From NCBI GenBank assembly GCA_964473155.1, contig CAYYNT010000019.1:1-63700 (forward strand): a stretch of 63,700 nucleotides of DNA, given 5' to 3'. Of the stretch, positions 41,352 to 49,977 are shown piece by piece; the stretch's first letter is position 1; each line of letters opens with the position of its first letter. Origin of the DNA: JAJFUG01 sp964473155. GTDB taxonomy: Bacteria > Gemmatimonadota > Glassbacteria > GWA2-58-10. Below the pieces are notes generated by a model, which was not told the origin of the DNA, made no database searches, and saw nothing but the letters and a program-made list of their open reading frames with translations. The position numbers and the translations under genes are program-made.

Positions 41352-42001
41352 TGGGGCATTTACAGGATTCTGTCTGCTCGAGGCTCTGGCGGACGGCAAG
41401 CAGCGGCAGTGCCGTAGTGGCAATATGCCGCCGGGCAATGATCCTGCCCGGCCAGATAGGGCGGGGCAGCCGCCTTCTTAAGGTACTCGCAGTTGAAGAC
41501 TATCTGGATGAGGACCGCGGGCCGCTGGTTGCAATGGTCAAAGGCTCCAGGTGGACAGAAAAGTTATTGAGAATATACCGGTATTTTACGCAAGCAGTCT
41601 TAAGCCTGTCGAGAAGGGATGTGCAGGCTTTCAGGCTTTCCAGGCTGAACATGCTGTTTTCCGGGGCGGACGGCTTTATGTCGCGGCTGCCAGCGACCAT
41701 GTTTTTTATCCTGTTCCTGGCGGTGTTTTTTCTGATAATGCTTGTACTCTCAATAACCTGCCCGGATGCCTACTGGATTGCACCCTGGAGCGCCGGGCCG
41801 GTTATAGGCGTTCTGGCTGCGCTGCTGATTGCCAGGAACAGCGGAAATGGTCAGGGACGGGGTTTGTTAGGAAAATCGGCGCTTGGCGCGAAATGGTTGC
41901 TTCGCAGCTCGGGGCTTTTGCTCAGAAGGATCCGCCACAGACTGTCAGTCTTTTTGCATGGCCGGGGGAAAACTCCGGTAGAGGGTGGTCCGGAAATCTG
42001 A
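41351..42001 (+). CDS. hypothetical membrane protein in polysaccharide cluster
   Basis: A 216-residue protein that I do not recognise. The N-terminal ~115 residues are basic and soluble-looking (RGSRLLKVLAVEDYLDEDRG). Two transmembrane helices follow (MFFILFLAVFFLIMLVLSI near 117-137, and a second at ~148-163 in GPVIGVLAALLIARN), then a basic C-terminus. The ATG overlaps the stop of the DUF4330 gene (TGATG), so both are made together, and the 46-bp gap to the next transferase suggests one transcript. A role in assembly or export of the glycan is a guess from position. Confidence 0.6.
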   Translation: MGHLQDSVCSRLWRTASSGSAVVAICRRAMILPGQIGRGSRLLKVLAVEDYLDEDRGPLVAMVKGSRWTEKLLRIYRYFTQAVLSLSRRDVQAFRLSRLNMLFSGADGFMSRLPATMFFILFLAVFFLIMLVLSITCPDAYWIAPWSAGPVIGVLAALLIARNSGNGQGRGLLGKSALGAKWLLRSSGLLLRRIRHRLSVFLHGRGKTPVEGGPEI

Positions 42002-42047
42002 GAGAACCATAAAACGCCGTTCTTACAAAAGACAATTGCGAGCCTGA

Positions 42048-43934
42048 ATGCTGCATAATGAAGACATAGTCTGTTTTTCCTCGATCGACTGGGATTTCAA
42101 CTGGCAAGGCCACCAGCAGATAATGAGCAGTCTGGCGCGGGCCGGGAACAGGGTCCTTTTTATCGAGAACACCGGCGTGCGCGCGCCGCGCCTGGGAGAC
42201 TACAGCCGTCTCGTGTCCCGTATCCGCAACTGGCGGCGCGGGTATAAAGGCATCCGTCAGGTGGCGGACAATCTTTTCATTTTCAGCCCTCTTCTTCTTC
42301 CGTTTCCTTACTCCCGGACCGTGCGAGGGATCAACCGTTGGTTCATGCTGCGAGTGATCCGGTCCTGGTGCCGCTCGATGAGGTTCTCCCGGCCGGTTGT
42401 CTGGTCATTCCTCCCCAGCAGGCTGACAAGGGAAGTAATCGAGCGACTGGAGCCGCGGCTGCTGGTGTACTATTGTATCGACAGCTTCGTGGACAGTTCT
42501 CCGGGAGCGTCGCGGATTCGTATTCCGGAACAGGAAATGATCCGCTCGGCCGACCTGGTGTTCGTGACTTCCGAAAAACTGCTTGAACACTGCAGGGCAT
42601 ATAACGAAAGAGTTTTCAAATTTCCGTTCACGGTGGATTACGAGCCTTTTGCGAGAGTGCGTGACGACAGCGCGGCTCCCGCGCCTAAGGACATGCAGGG
42701 ACTGAGCGGGCCGGTGATCGGATACGTTGGGGGGCTTCACCGCTGGGTGGATCAGAATCTTCTGGCTCAGCTTGCCCGCCGTCTGCCGGACTGCAACCTG
42801 GTGCTGGTCGGACCCGAGCAGGAGCCGGCAGACATTCTGAAAGCCGAGCCGAATATCCATATCCTGGGCGGGAAGCCCCACGCTGAACTGCCTTACTATC
42901 TTAAATGCTTCGATACCGGTCTGATTCCGTACCTCCGGACACCCTATACGGAAAATGTCTATCCGACCAAACTGAACGAATACCTTTCCATGGGTCTGCC
43001 GGTGATCTCGACTCCGATACGGGAGACCGAGATTTTCGCGCGGGAGAATCCTGGACTGATCGACCTGTGCCCGGATGCGGAAAGCATGGCTCGCGCGATC
43101 CGGGCCTGTCTTGCCACAAAAGGCACTGAGCAGGAGACAGCCACGCGGGTGATGAGGCAGGAAGTGGCCCGCCGGAATGCCTGGCCGTCGCGTATCGAGA
43201 AGATGAGCACTCTGATCGAGGATCACCTTGCCTCCCTGCGAGACAGTTCCGGCAAAGGCTGGCGTGAAAACCTGACTGCCATGTTTTCCGCAGCGCGCCG
43301 CCGGTTTGTGTTTGGCGCAGCCTTGCTCATGTTTGTCTTCTTCATGATGTTTTTTTCACCGCTTGTCTATTGGGCAGGATACCCGTTGTCGTCAGCGGAC
43401 AAGCCGGAACGCTCGGATGTAATCCTGGTGTTCGGCGGCGGGGTTGGAGAGACAGGCCGTCCCGGCAGTTCCACGTTCGAGCGGGCGGCCGCGGCAGTGG
43501 ATTTGTACAGAGGCGGACTGGCTCCCAGGATCATATTTTCCAGCGGATATCAGCAGAACAGGAGCCGGGATGTGGAGAACATGCACCGGATCGCCCTGGC
43601 GGATAGTGTGCCGCCGGAGGACATTCTACTTGAAACCACATCGGCCAACAACTACGGCAATGTGACTAATTGTCTGGAACTTATGGACTCACTGGACTGC
43701 CGCAGCGCGCTGGTGATCACCGGCGAGATGAATGCGCTGCGTTCACGCCTGGTGTTCAAGCGGCTGTTAAGGGAGCGCGCCTCGAGCGGAATTTCGATCG
43801 ACAGTATCCGGTTGGCGCCGGTCAAACCATCGATTTTTTTCGATCCGGTGAACGGCGACCGGCTCGCGCAATGGCGGGCGGTAATTCATGAATACCTGGC
43901 GATTCTCTGGTACTGGTGGAAAGACTGGATCTGA
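42048..43934 (+). CDS. glycosyltransferase - DUF218 (YdcF/SanA-like) fusion
   Basis: A 628-residue two-part protein. Residues ~1-395 are a GT-B glycosyltransferase of the TuaH-like type (CFSSIDWDFNWQGHQQIMSS; LLVYYCIDSFVDSS; VIGYVGGLHRWVDQNLLAQL; YPTKLNEYLSMGLPVISTPI). A single transmembrane helix follows near 425-450 (FVFGAALLMFVFFMMFFSPL). Residues ~455-628 are a DUF218 domain (DVILVFGGGVGETGRPGSST, PRIIFSSGYQQ, ETTSANNYGNVTNCLELM, then SALVITGEMNALRSRLVFK), as in YdcF, SanA and ElyC, which act in envelope glycan metabolism. The layout puts the transferase in the cytoplasm and DUF218 in the periplasm. I do not know this fusion as a described family. Confidence 0.8.
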   Translation: MLHNEDIVCFSSIDWDFNWQGHQQIMSSLARAGNRVLFIENTGVRAPRLGDYSRLVSRIRNWRRGYKGIRQVADNLFIFSPLLLPFPYSRTVRGINRWFMLRVIRSWCRSMRFSRPVVWSFLPSRLTREVIERLEPRLLVYYCIDSFVDSSPGASRIRIPEQEMIRSADLVFVTSEKLLEHCRAYNERVFKFPFTVDYEPFARVRDDSAAPAPKDMQGLSGPVIGYVGGLHRWVDQNLLAQLARRLPDCNLVLVGPEQEPADILKAEPNIHILGGKPHAELPYYLKCFDTGLIPYLRTPYTENVYPTKLNEYLSMGLPVISTPIRETEIFARENPGLIDLCPDAESMARAIRACLATKGTEQETATRVMRQEVARRNAWPSRIEKMSTLIEDHLASLRDSSGKGWRENLTAMFSAARRRFVFGAALLMFVFFMMFFSPLVYWAGYPLSSADKPERSDVILVFGGGVGETGRPGSSTFERAAAAVDLYRGGLAPRIIFSSGYQQNRSRDVENMHRIALADSVPPEDILLETTSANNYGNVTNCLELMDSLDCRSALVITGEMNALRSRLVFKRLLRERASSGISIDSIRLAPVKPSIFFDPVNGDRLAQWRAVIHEYLAILWYWWKDWI

Positions 43935-43955
43935 AAGAATGCGGTTACTTGCAGG

Positions 43956-43985
43956 TTGACTGTTCAAGGTTAAGGCTGTTATCTT
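43956..43985 (+). promoter_or_regulatory. possible internal promoter
   Basis: TTGACT (43956-43961) and TATCTT (43980-43985) are separated by 18 bp in the 127-bp gap before the epimerase at 44062. This is a moderate match only; the cluster could equally be read through from upstream. Confidence 0.3.
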
Positions 43986-44061
43986 TGAATGTTTTGCAGC
44001 CGCGGTCTTTCCGGCCGGGCGCCATTCTGCCTAACTCTCGTCTGACGTGGAGAAATGCCCG

Positions 44062-45015
44062 ATGGAATGTCTGATTACGGGGGGTGCGGGTTTTATCGGG
44101 AGCAACCTGGCCCGTTTTCTTCTGGACAAGAATTGCCGGGTGCGTGTCCTTGACAATCTTTCGACCGGCCGGATGGAAAACCTGAGTGAGGTTCTGTCGC
44201 GTCTGGAGTTCATCAGGGGAGATATACGCGACAGGAAGACAGTGGAAAAGGCGGCGCAGGGTTGCGCGTACGTTTTCCACCAGGCGGCGCTGCCCTCGGT
44301 GCCGCGCTCTATCGCGGACCCCGAGACGAGCCATGACGTGAATGTCAACGGAACGCTGAATGTCCTTCTGGCGGCGCGGGACGCCGGGGTGAAGAGAGTG
44401 GTGCTGGCTTCCTCCAGTTCGGTTTACGGCGACCAGAAAGAGCTGCCGCGAGTGGAAACACTGCCGCCCAGGCCGCTTTCGCCTTATGCCGTGAGCAAGC
44501 TTACCGGGGAGTACTATGCGCGCTCATTCTCGGTTGTATACGGGCTGGATACCGTTTCCCTGCGCTATTTCAACGTGTTCGGGCCACGTCAGGATCCAAA
44601 TTCTCCCTACGCAGCCGTCATTCCCCGTTTCATGGAGGCCTTGTCCAGTGGCCAGGCCCCGGTGATTTACGGCGACGGAAGCCAGAGCCGGGATTTCACC
44701 TATGTGGAAAATGTCTGCGCGATCAACTGGCTGGCCGCCACTGCGGCAGATCGTCTGAATGGAGATGTTTTCAATGTCGGCTGCGGGCGGAGCTACAGTC
44801 TGCTTGATCTGCTTGAAAAACTGGCCCGCGTCATGGGGAAAGGCCCGGTGACTCCATCTTTCGAGGCCCCGCGGCCGGGAGATGTTTTGCATTCGCTGGC
44901 CGATATCGGCCATGCCAGGTGCAGACTGGGTTATGACCCGCATCCGGATTTCGAGTCCGAACTGGGCCGCACCTGTGAATGGTTTGTCGGTGCGAGGGAT
45001 GGGAATGGAAGTTGA
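44062..45015 (+). CDS. NAD-dependent sugar-nucleotide epimerase (GalE/WbpP-like SDR)
   Basis: About 317 residues, starting at ATG 44062 (MECLITGGAGFIGSNLARFL; Rossmann GGAGFIG). Extended SDR motifs: LDNLSTGRMENL, HQAALPSVPRSIADP, SSSSVYGDQ (catalytic Ser/Thr), YAVSKLTGEYY (YxxxK), YFNVFGPRQDP and GDGSQSRDFTYVENV. The PSVPRS segment and the rest fit UDP-N-acetylglucosamine/galactose 4-epimerases of the WbpP group. It would make a sugar nucleotide for the cluster. It overlaps the next glycosyltransferase by 11 bp. Confidence 0.85.
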   Translation: MECLITGGAGFIGSNLARFLLDKNCRVRVLDNLSTGRMENLSEVLSRLEFIRGDIRDRKTVEKAAQGCAYVFHQAALPSVPRSIADPETSHDVNVNGTLNVLLAARDAGVKRVVLASSSSVYGDQKELPRVETLPPRPLSPYAVSKLTGEYYARSFSVVYGLDTVSLRYFNVFGPRQDPNSPYAAVIPRFMEALSSGQAPVIYGDGSQSRDFTYVENVCAINWLAATAADRLNGDVFNVGCGRSYSLLDLLEKLARVMGKGPVTPSFEAPRPGDVLHSLADIGHARCRLGYDPHPDFESELGRTCEWFVGARDGNGS

Positions 45016-46222
45016 GAACCGCACTAAAGTGATCAGGATAATCGCCCGCATGAATATCGGCGGTCCGGCGCTGCATTGTATTATCCTGACCAGTGAACTT
45101 GATCCACAGCGGTACAGGTCCATTCTGGTTACGGGCAAGGAATCGCCGGCCGAGGGCAACATGTACGGGCTGGCCCGCGAGAAGGGCGTGGAACCGGTCA
45201 TTATCGAGGCTCTGGGACGGGAAATTTTCCTTCAGGATGATCTTCGGGCCCTGGTCCGCCTGGTGAGACTGATTAATCAGGAGAAACCGGACATTGTCCA
45301 TACCCATACGGCCAAAGCCGGCACGCTCGGTCGCCTGGCGGCAAAGCTGACCAGTGTGCCGATAATAATTCATACTTTTCACGGGCACGTCTTTCACAGC
45401 TATTTCGGTTTTTTCAGAACCCAGTTTTTCTTGTGGATGGAGAGACTGCTGGCAAAATTGACCGATGTGATTATCACTGTCGGCGAGCAGCAGCGGCGTG
45501 AAATAATAAACTATAAAATTGCGGAACCGGAAAAAATAATATCGGTGCCCCTGGGGCTTAATCTCGAGCGGTTCATAAATTCGACCGTGCAGCCGGATGA
45601 ATTGCGCTCCGAGCTTGGCATCAGCGCGGATGCCCTTCTTGTTGGAATAGTAGCCCGTCTGGTGCCGATAAAAAATCATGTCTGTTTCCTTGAAGCCGCG
45701 CGTCTGGTGCTGGAGCGCAACGATAAGGCCTGTTTTGTTATTGTGGGCGATGGTGAATTGCGGGCAGAGCTCGAGAGAAAGGCCCGGGATTTAAAGATAG
45801 AATCACGAGTTATCTTCATGGGTTTCCAGCATAACCTTGAAAAAATTTATGCCGGTCTGGACATAGTCACTCTCAGCTCTTACAACGAGGGCCTGCCGGT
45901 GGCCCTGATCGAGGCGATGGCTGCTGGCAAGCCGGTGGTCTCGACCGACGTGGGCGGGGTGCGCGATCTGATACTCGACGGGAACAACGGGCTTCTCGTG
46001 CCATCCAACGACCACAAGGCGCTGGCCGAGGCGATCATTTATCTTCTGCGCAAACCTGAGCGCCGTGCGATGATGGGCCGGGCCGGCCGTGAAAAGGCCT
46101 ATCCTGACTTCGATAAGAAAAGGCTGGTCGTGGATATAGACAACCTGTACCGTCAGTGCCTGGCGGGGACCGGACCGGAAAGAACGCGTATGTCCAGGGA
46201 GATGACGACAGTCGAAGCCTGA
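45005..46222 (+). CDS. glycosyltransferase family 4 (CapM/EpsD-like)
   Basis: About 405 residues, starting at ATG 45005 inside the end of the epimerase gene (GAGGG six bases before it). KVIRIIARMNIGGPALHCII marks the N-terminus, then IVHTHTAKAGTLGRLAAKL, IIHTFHGHVFHSYFGFF, and PLGLNLERF. The donor domain contains LVGIVARLVPIKNHVCFLEA, FVIVGDGELR, FMGFQHNLEKIYAGLDIVTL and SYNEGLPVALIEAMAAGKPV. This fits exopolysaccharide GT4 enzymes that transfer N-acetylhexosamines to a lipid-linked acceptor; the sugar is not predictable. Confidence 0.88.
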   Translation: MEVENRTKVIRIIARMNIGGPALHCIILTSELDPQRYRSILVTGKESPAEGNMYGLAREKGVEPVIIEALGREIFLQDDLRALVRLVRLINQEKPDIVHTHTAKAGTLGRLAAKLTSVPIIIHTFHGHVFHSYFGFFRTQFFLWMERLLAKLTDVIITVGEQQRREIINYKIAEPEKIISVPLGLNLERFINSTVQPDELRSELGISADALLVGIVARLVPIKNHVCFLEAARLVLERNDKACFVIVGDGELRAELERKARDLKIESRVIFMGFQHNLEKIYAGLDIVTLSSYNEGLPVALIEAMAAGKPVVSTDVGGVRDLILDGNNGLLVPSNDHKALAEAIIYLLRKPERRAMMGRAGREKAYPDFDKKRLVVDIDNLYRQCLAGTGPERTRMSREMTTVEA

Positions 46223-46303
46223 ACTGCGGAAGCGGAGCATAACGATGCCATCGCAATCCGCGGAAGGGCGATATACTTCTCAATAAGTTAAAAGGGAGAA
46301 TAG

Positions 46304-47296
46304 ATGAAAGCGCTGATAACCGGGGGGGCCGGATTTATAGGTTCGCACCTGAGCGAGAAGCTGCTGGAACAGGGGCACCGGGTCACTATCATCGATGACC
46401 TGTCCACCGGCAGAATGGAAAACATCGGGCATCTTACCGGCCATGGCAATTTTACTTTCGCCATCGAGAATATCCTCAATGAAACGGTCATGGATCGTCT
46501 GGTATGCGAATGCGACCAGATATTCCACCTGGCCGCCTCGGTGGGAGTTGAGCTTATAATCAGCCGCCCGGTGGAGGTCATTCAGACAAATATCCTGGGC
46601 ACCGAGATGGTGCTCAAGATCGCCAACCGCTATAAGAAAAAAACCATCATCACCTCGACCAGCGAGATTTACGGCAAGAGTGAAAAGGTGCCTTTCAAGG
46701 AAGAGGACGACAGCCTGATGGGCCCGACGACCAAGAACCGCTGGTCCTATGCCTGCTCGAAAGCGGTGGATGAGTTCCTGGCCCTGGCCTACTGGCAGGA
46801 GAAGAAGCTTCCGGCGGTGGTGGCCCGCCTTTTCAACACTGTCGGACCCCGTCAGACCGGACGGTACGGCATGGTGATTCCGCGTTTCGTGGCCCTGGCG
46901 CTCAAGGGCGAGGATATCCCGGTTTACGGCGATGGCATGCAGAGCCGCTGTTTCACGTATGTCGGGGACACTGTGGAGTTTCTTATCCGCCTGTCGCGTG
47001 ATTCAGGGGCGCACGGGCAGATCTTTAACGTCGGAAACAACCGGGAAATCACAATTATCGACTTGGCGCGCATGGTTAAGGAACTTACGGGCAGTTCCTC
47101 GAAAATTGTAACTATCCCCTACGATAAAGCCTATATTGCCGGTTTTGAGGATATGCGCCGCCGGGTGCCGGATATTTCCAAAGTGACCGCATTCACCGGT
47201 TACAGTCCGCAGTACGACCTGGAAACGATCTTGAACCGGGTGATCGATTATGTCAAAGAGGTTGGCCCGGACACTCTTCTGAAGCCGCGCAGTTAA
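46304..47296 (+). CDS. NAD-dependent epimerase/dehydratase (SDR), UDP-sugar type
   Basis: A 330-residue extended SDR. ALITGGAGFIGSHLSEKLLE at the N-terminus, DDLSTGRMENIGHL, HLAASVGVELIISRPVEV, TSTSEIYGKSEK, WSYACSKAVDEFLAL (YxxxK), RLFNTVGPRQTGRYGMVIPR and GDGMQSRCFTYVGDTV. The STSEIYG and GPRQTGRYGMVIPRF blocks resemble UDP-glucuronate decarboxylase and related dehydratases more than classical GalE. It probably prepares a UDP-sugar for the glycan. RBS AAAAGGGAG lies upstream of the ATG. Confidence 0.82.
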   Translation: MKALITGGAGFIGSHLSEKLLEQGHRVTIIDDLSTGRMENIGHLTGHGNFTFAIENILNETVMDRLVCECDQIFHLAASVGVELIISRPVEVIQTNILGTEMVLKIANRYKKKTIITSTSEIYGKSEKVPFKEEDDSLMGPTTKNRWSYACSKAVDEFLALAYWQEKKLPAVVARLFNTVGPRQTGRYGMVIPRFVALALKGEDIPVYGDGMQSRCFTYVGDTVEFLIRLSRDSGAHGQIFNVGNNREITIIDLARMVKELTGSSSKIVTIPYDKAYIAGFEDMRRRVPDISKVTAFTGYSPQYDLETILNRVIDYVKEVGPDTLLKPRS

Positions 47297-47396
47297 GAGC
47301 AGTCGCATTGATCGGGTGTGCTGCGCGGGCAGCGCGGTTGCGTTAGGGGACTGTGCCGGAACGAATGTGTCTTGACCATGACGAGGCACCGGAAGG

Positions 47397-48608
47397 ATGG
47401 AAAGCACAAGTTTGGAAATCCTCGAAAAGGCCTTGCTCAGCCTTGCCGGCGCGAGCTTTCTTTCCTATTTGCTGATCGTTTTTTTCAAGCGTCTGGCGTT
47501 GCGCACAGGCGCGCTGGACAGGCCGCGCAGCGACCGGTTTTATAATCAGGCCGTGCCGCTTCTTGGTGGAAACGCCATTTATCTTTCGTTCCTGAGTGGT
47601 CTGGCTGTGATCGGGCTTATCGGTCCGGACACCTGGCTGATCCTGTTGACAGGGCTGGCTCTGTTGTTGTACGGTTTGTTTCGTCAGCCGCAGAAGCTGG
47701 GGTATTTTTTTGCCGCGGCAGTGTTATGGTCTTCCCTGCTGGGGATACTGTCCGCGGAAAACAGCGAGAACCAGATTCTGGGCCTTCTGCTGGGTGGAAC
47801 CATCCTGGTGTATGTCGGCAATGTGGATGATGTCTCCGGTGGGATTATCCCGCATGTCAAGCTTCTCGGGCAGGCTATAGCCGGTTTTTTTCTCATCTAT
47901 TTCGGCATCCGTATCTCTTTCTTTATCGACCTGGGTTATGAATGGGGGCTGCCCTGGCTTGAATACCTGGCCTACCCGGTGACCCTTTTCTGGATCATCG
48001 GCATGACCAACGCCTTTAACCTGATAGACAACATGAACGGCCTGTCCTGCGGGGTGGCCGTGATAAGCAGCCTTTTTTTCGGACTGATGTCGTTTGTCAA
48101 CGGCCAGCCCGATCTGGGCTGCATATTTTTTATCTTCATGGGGGCCGGGCTGGGGTATCTGCCGCATAATTTTCCGCGGGCCAAGATATTCATGGGAGAT
48201 TCCGGCAGCCTGTTCATCGGGTTCGTGATCGCCTCTCTTTCGATAGTGGGAAGCTGGTCACGGCCTGAGGGCTGGGTCACCGACAACCTGCGCCTTTCGC
48301 TCGTGATCCCCATTCTGGTGCTGATCTACCCGATATTCGACACCACCCTGGTGACAGTGACGCGCATGCTGCGCGGCCGGCCAATATCTCTGGGAGGGAA
48401 GGATCACAGCAGTCACCGCCTGGTCAGGCTGGGGCTTGGTCCGGCGGATGCGGTTCTTCTGATTTACAGTTTCTGCAGTTTCGCTGGTTTCTGCGCCCTT
48501 TTCCTGACGATGATCGGATACGACCAGGCGCTGCTGATGCTGGCTTTCCTGGTGCTTTTTATCCTCCTTGTGGGACTCCGGCTCGGGAGGATCGATGTGG
48601 GCGATTGA
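47397..48608 (+). CDS. undecaprenyl-phosphate sugar-1-phosphate transferase (WecA/TagO/MraY family)
   Basis: A 403-residue protein with about ten to eleven membrane segments, of the polyprenyl-phosphate N-acetylhexosamine-1-phosphate transferase family. Conserved cytoplasmic motifs: GNVDDVSGGI (the DDxxG/S pair), NAFNLIDNMNGLSCGVAV (NxxNxxDGxxG-type), FPRAKIFMGDSGSLFIGFV, and KDHSSHRLVRLG (HxxHR). It starts glycan assembly by moving a sugar-1-phosphate from UDP-sugar to undecaprenyl phosphate. As the last gene in the run it would be the initiating enzyme of the cluster. GGAAGG immediately precedes the ATG, which is closer than ideal; a TTG five codons in is an alternative start. Confidence 0.88.
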   Translation: MESTSLEILEKALLSLAGASFLSYLLIVFFKRLALRTGALDRPRSDRFYNQAVPLLGGNAIYLSFLSGLAVIGLIGPDTWLILLTGLALLLYGLFRQPQKLGYFFAAAVLWSSLLGILSAENSENQILGLLLGGTILVYVGNVDDVSGGIIPHVKLLGQAIAGFFLIYFGIRISFFIDLGYEWGLPWLEYLAYPVTLFWIIGMTNAFNLIDNMNGLSCGVAVISSLFFGLMSFVNGQPDLGCIFFIFMGAGLGYLPHNFPRAKIFMGDSGSLFIGFVIASLSIVGSWSRPEGWVTDNLRLSLVIPILVLIYPIFDTTLVTVTRMLRGRPISLGGKDHSSHRLVRLGLGPADAVLLIYSFCSFAGFCALFLTMIGYDQALLMLAFLVLFILLVGLRLGRIDVGD

Positions 48609-48708
48609 CTTGACTGCTCTTTCCAATTTGTGGATATTTTCTTACACTTTATTTACCAACTTTTTTTCCGGTCGTTCAGCACCGTAAAAAGTACAATTCA
48701 ATTCAATC

Positions 48709-49977
48709 ATGAAAGGTAGTCTGTCCAGAATGAATAACCTTAATAACGAGCCTTTGGAAGAGACAACCGGAATACCCACAAACGATCAACTGACTCTTAT
48801 CCTTGAAAACCTGTTCGAACGTCAGCGTCTGATGGAACTGGCGCACCGCTGCACGACCCGCGATGAGACGGTTGATCTGCGTCAGGCCCGCACGCACGAG
48901 TTGATCGAGATATTGCTGAAAGCCTGGGATCTTGGCCCGCGCCGCAGCTTCGCCAGTGTCTGGGGTGCGGTGGACATGGAACTTGCCGGCCGTCTCCGGG
49001 CCTACCTCGGGCTGGGAGAGAACAAGCTTCGCGAAATGCTCGCCGCCCTTCAGGGTGAGGGGGCTTTCGACCGCAAGACCTCGGCCACCCTGCTCTGGGT
49101 GCTTCTGCATGAGCGTCACGGCCAGCTCCTGGCCGAATACGAGCCGATTCTCAGCTACCGTTATCGCGACACCGGCAGTGTTTTCATGCCTAAAAGCATG
49201 TATGCTGCCAAGATAGCGGAGCTGGGCGAGCAGATCGAGCGCATGGGGCGTGAGCTGAAGGGACTGGTGATCCTTCAGACCCAGGAGATAGAGCGTCTGA
49301 GCCGTCGTATCGATGAGATGGAAAAGCGGCGGGAGGGGGGGCTGGTGCCGGGACGCAGCGAGGCGCTCGAGCGCCGGTTCCAGGGTATTGCTCGCTCGGA
49401 GGTCAGGATCGGAGTGTTTGTGGACGTGCAGAACATGTTCTATGCGGCCAAAAAAATCAACGGTGCGCGGCTGGATTACGAAAGCATGCTGGACGCTATC
49501 GTCAGCGGGCGCCGCCTGATAAAGGCCCTGGCTTATATCGTGGAGTCATCTGATATAGACCAGTCCGGATTCATCAGCGTCCTGGAGAAAAAGGGTTACC
49601 AGGTGCGCCGTAAAGAACTCAAGAGTTTTTTCGATGGGACGGCCAAGGGTGACTGGGACATGGGCATCGCCATCGACATCATAGAGATGGCGGCTTTCCT
49701 GGATGTAGTGGCCCTGGTCAGCGGAGACGGGGATTTCGTGTCCCTGGTGCGTCTGGTGAAGAAAATTGGGCCGAAAGTCGAGTTGTACGCTTTCGGTCAC
49801 AACCTGAGCAGCGAATTGCGTGAGACTTCGGACCAGTTCATCGAGCTGGGTCCTGACCTCCTTCTGAAGAATTACCATCAGAATCTCCATCCGGCAGACC
49901 GGCAGGAACTGAATAACCGTCCTGCCACGGTCGACCAGCCCCCGTCGCCTGAAAGCGAGAAAAACGGCGGTCAGTGA
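48709..49977 (+). CDS. NYN-domain (LabA/DUF88-like PIN-fold) protein with helical N-terminal extension
   Basis: A 422-residue protein. The N-terminal ~230 residues are helical and of no family I know, with a coiled-coil-like stretch (KIAELGEQIERMGRELKGLV followed by IEEMEKR-like heptads). Residues ~234-385 are an NYN domain: VRIGVFVDVQNMFYAAKKI (Asp), FFDGTAKGDWDMGIAIDI (Asp pair) and ALVSGDGDFVSLVRLVKKIG (Asp pair), all acidic residues expected of a metal-dependent nuclease of the PIN/NYN fold. RNA cleavage or RNA binding is likely. The C-terminus is unstructured. Its TGA overlaps the trkA start (TGATG), so the two are translationally coupled. No clear ribosome-binding site precedes ATG 48709 or the ATG at 48730. 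Confidence 0.75.
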   Translation: MKGSLSRMNNLNNEPLEETTGIPTNDQLTLILENLFERQRLMELAHRCTTRDETVDLRQARTHELIEILLKAWDLGPRRSFASVWGAVDMELAGRLRAYLGLGENKLREMLAALQGEGAFDRKTSATLLWVLLHERHGQLLAEYEPILSYRYRDTGSVFMPKSMYAAKIAELGEQIERMGRELKGLVILQTQEIERLSRRIDEMEKRREGGLVPGRSEALERRFQGIARSEVRIGVFVDVQNMFYAAKKINGARLDYESMLDAIVSGRRLIKALAYIVESSDIDQSGFISVLEKKGYQVRRKELKSFFDGTAKGDWDMGIAIDIIEMAAFLDVVALVSGDGDFVSLVRLVKKIGPKVELYAFGHNLSSELRETSDQFIELGPDLLLKNYHQNLHPADRQELNNRPATVDQPPSPESEKNGGQ

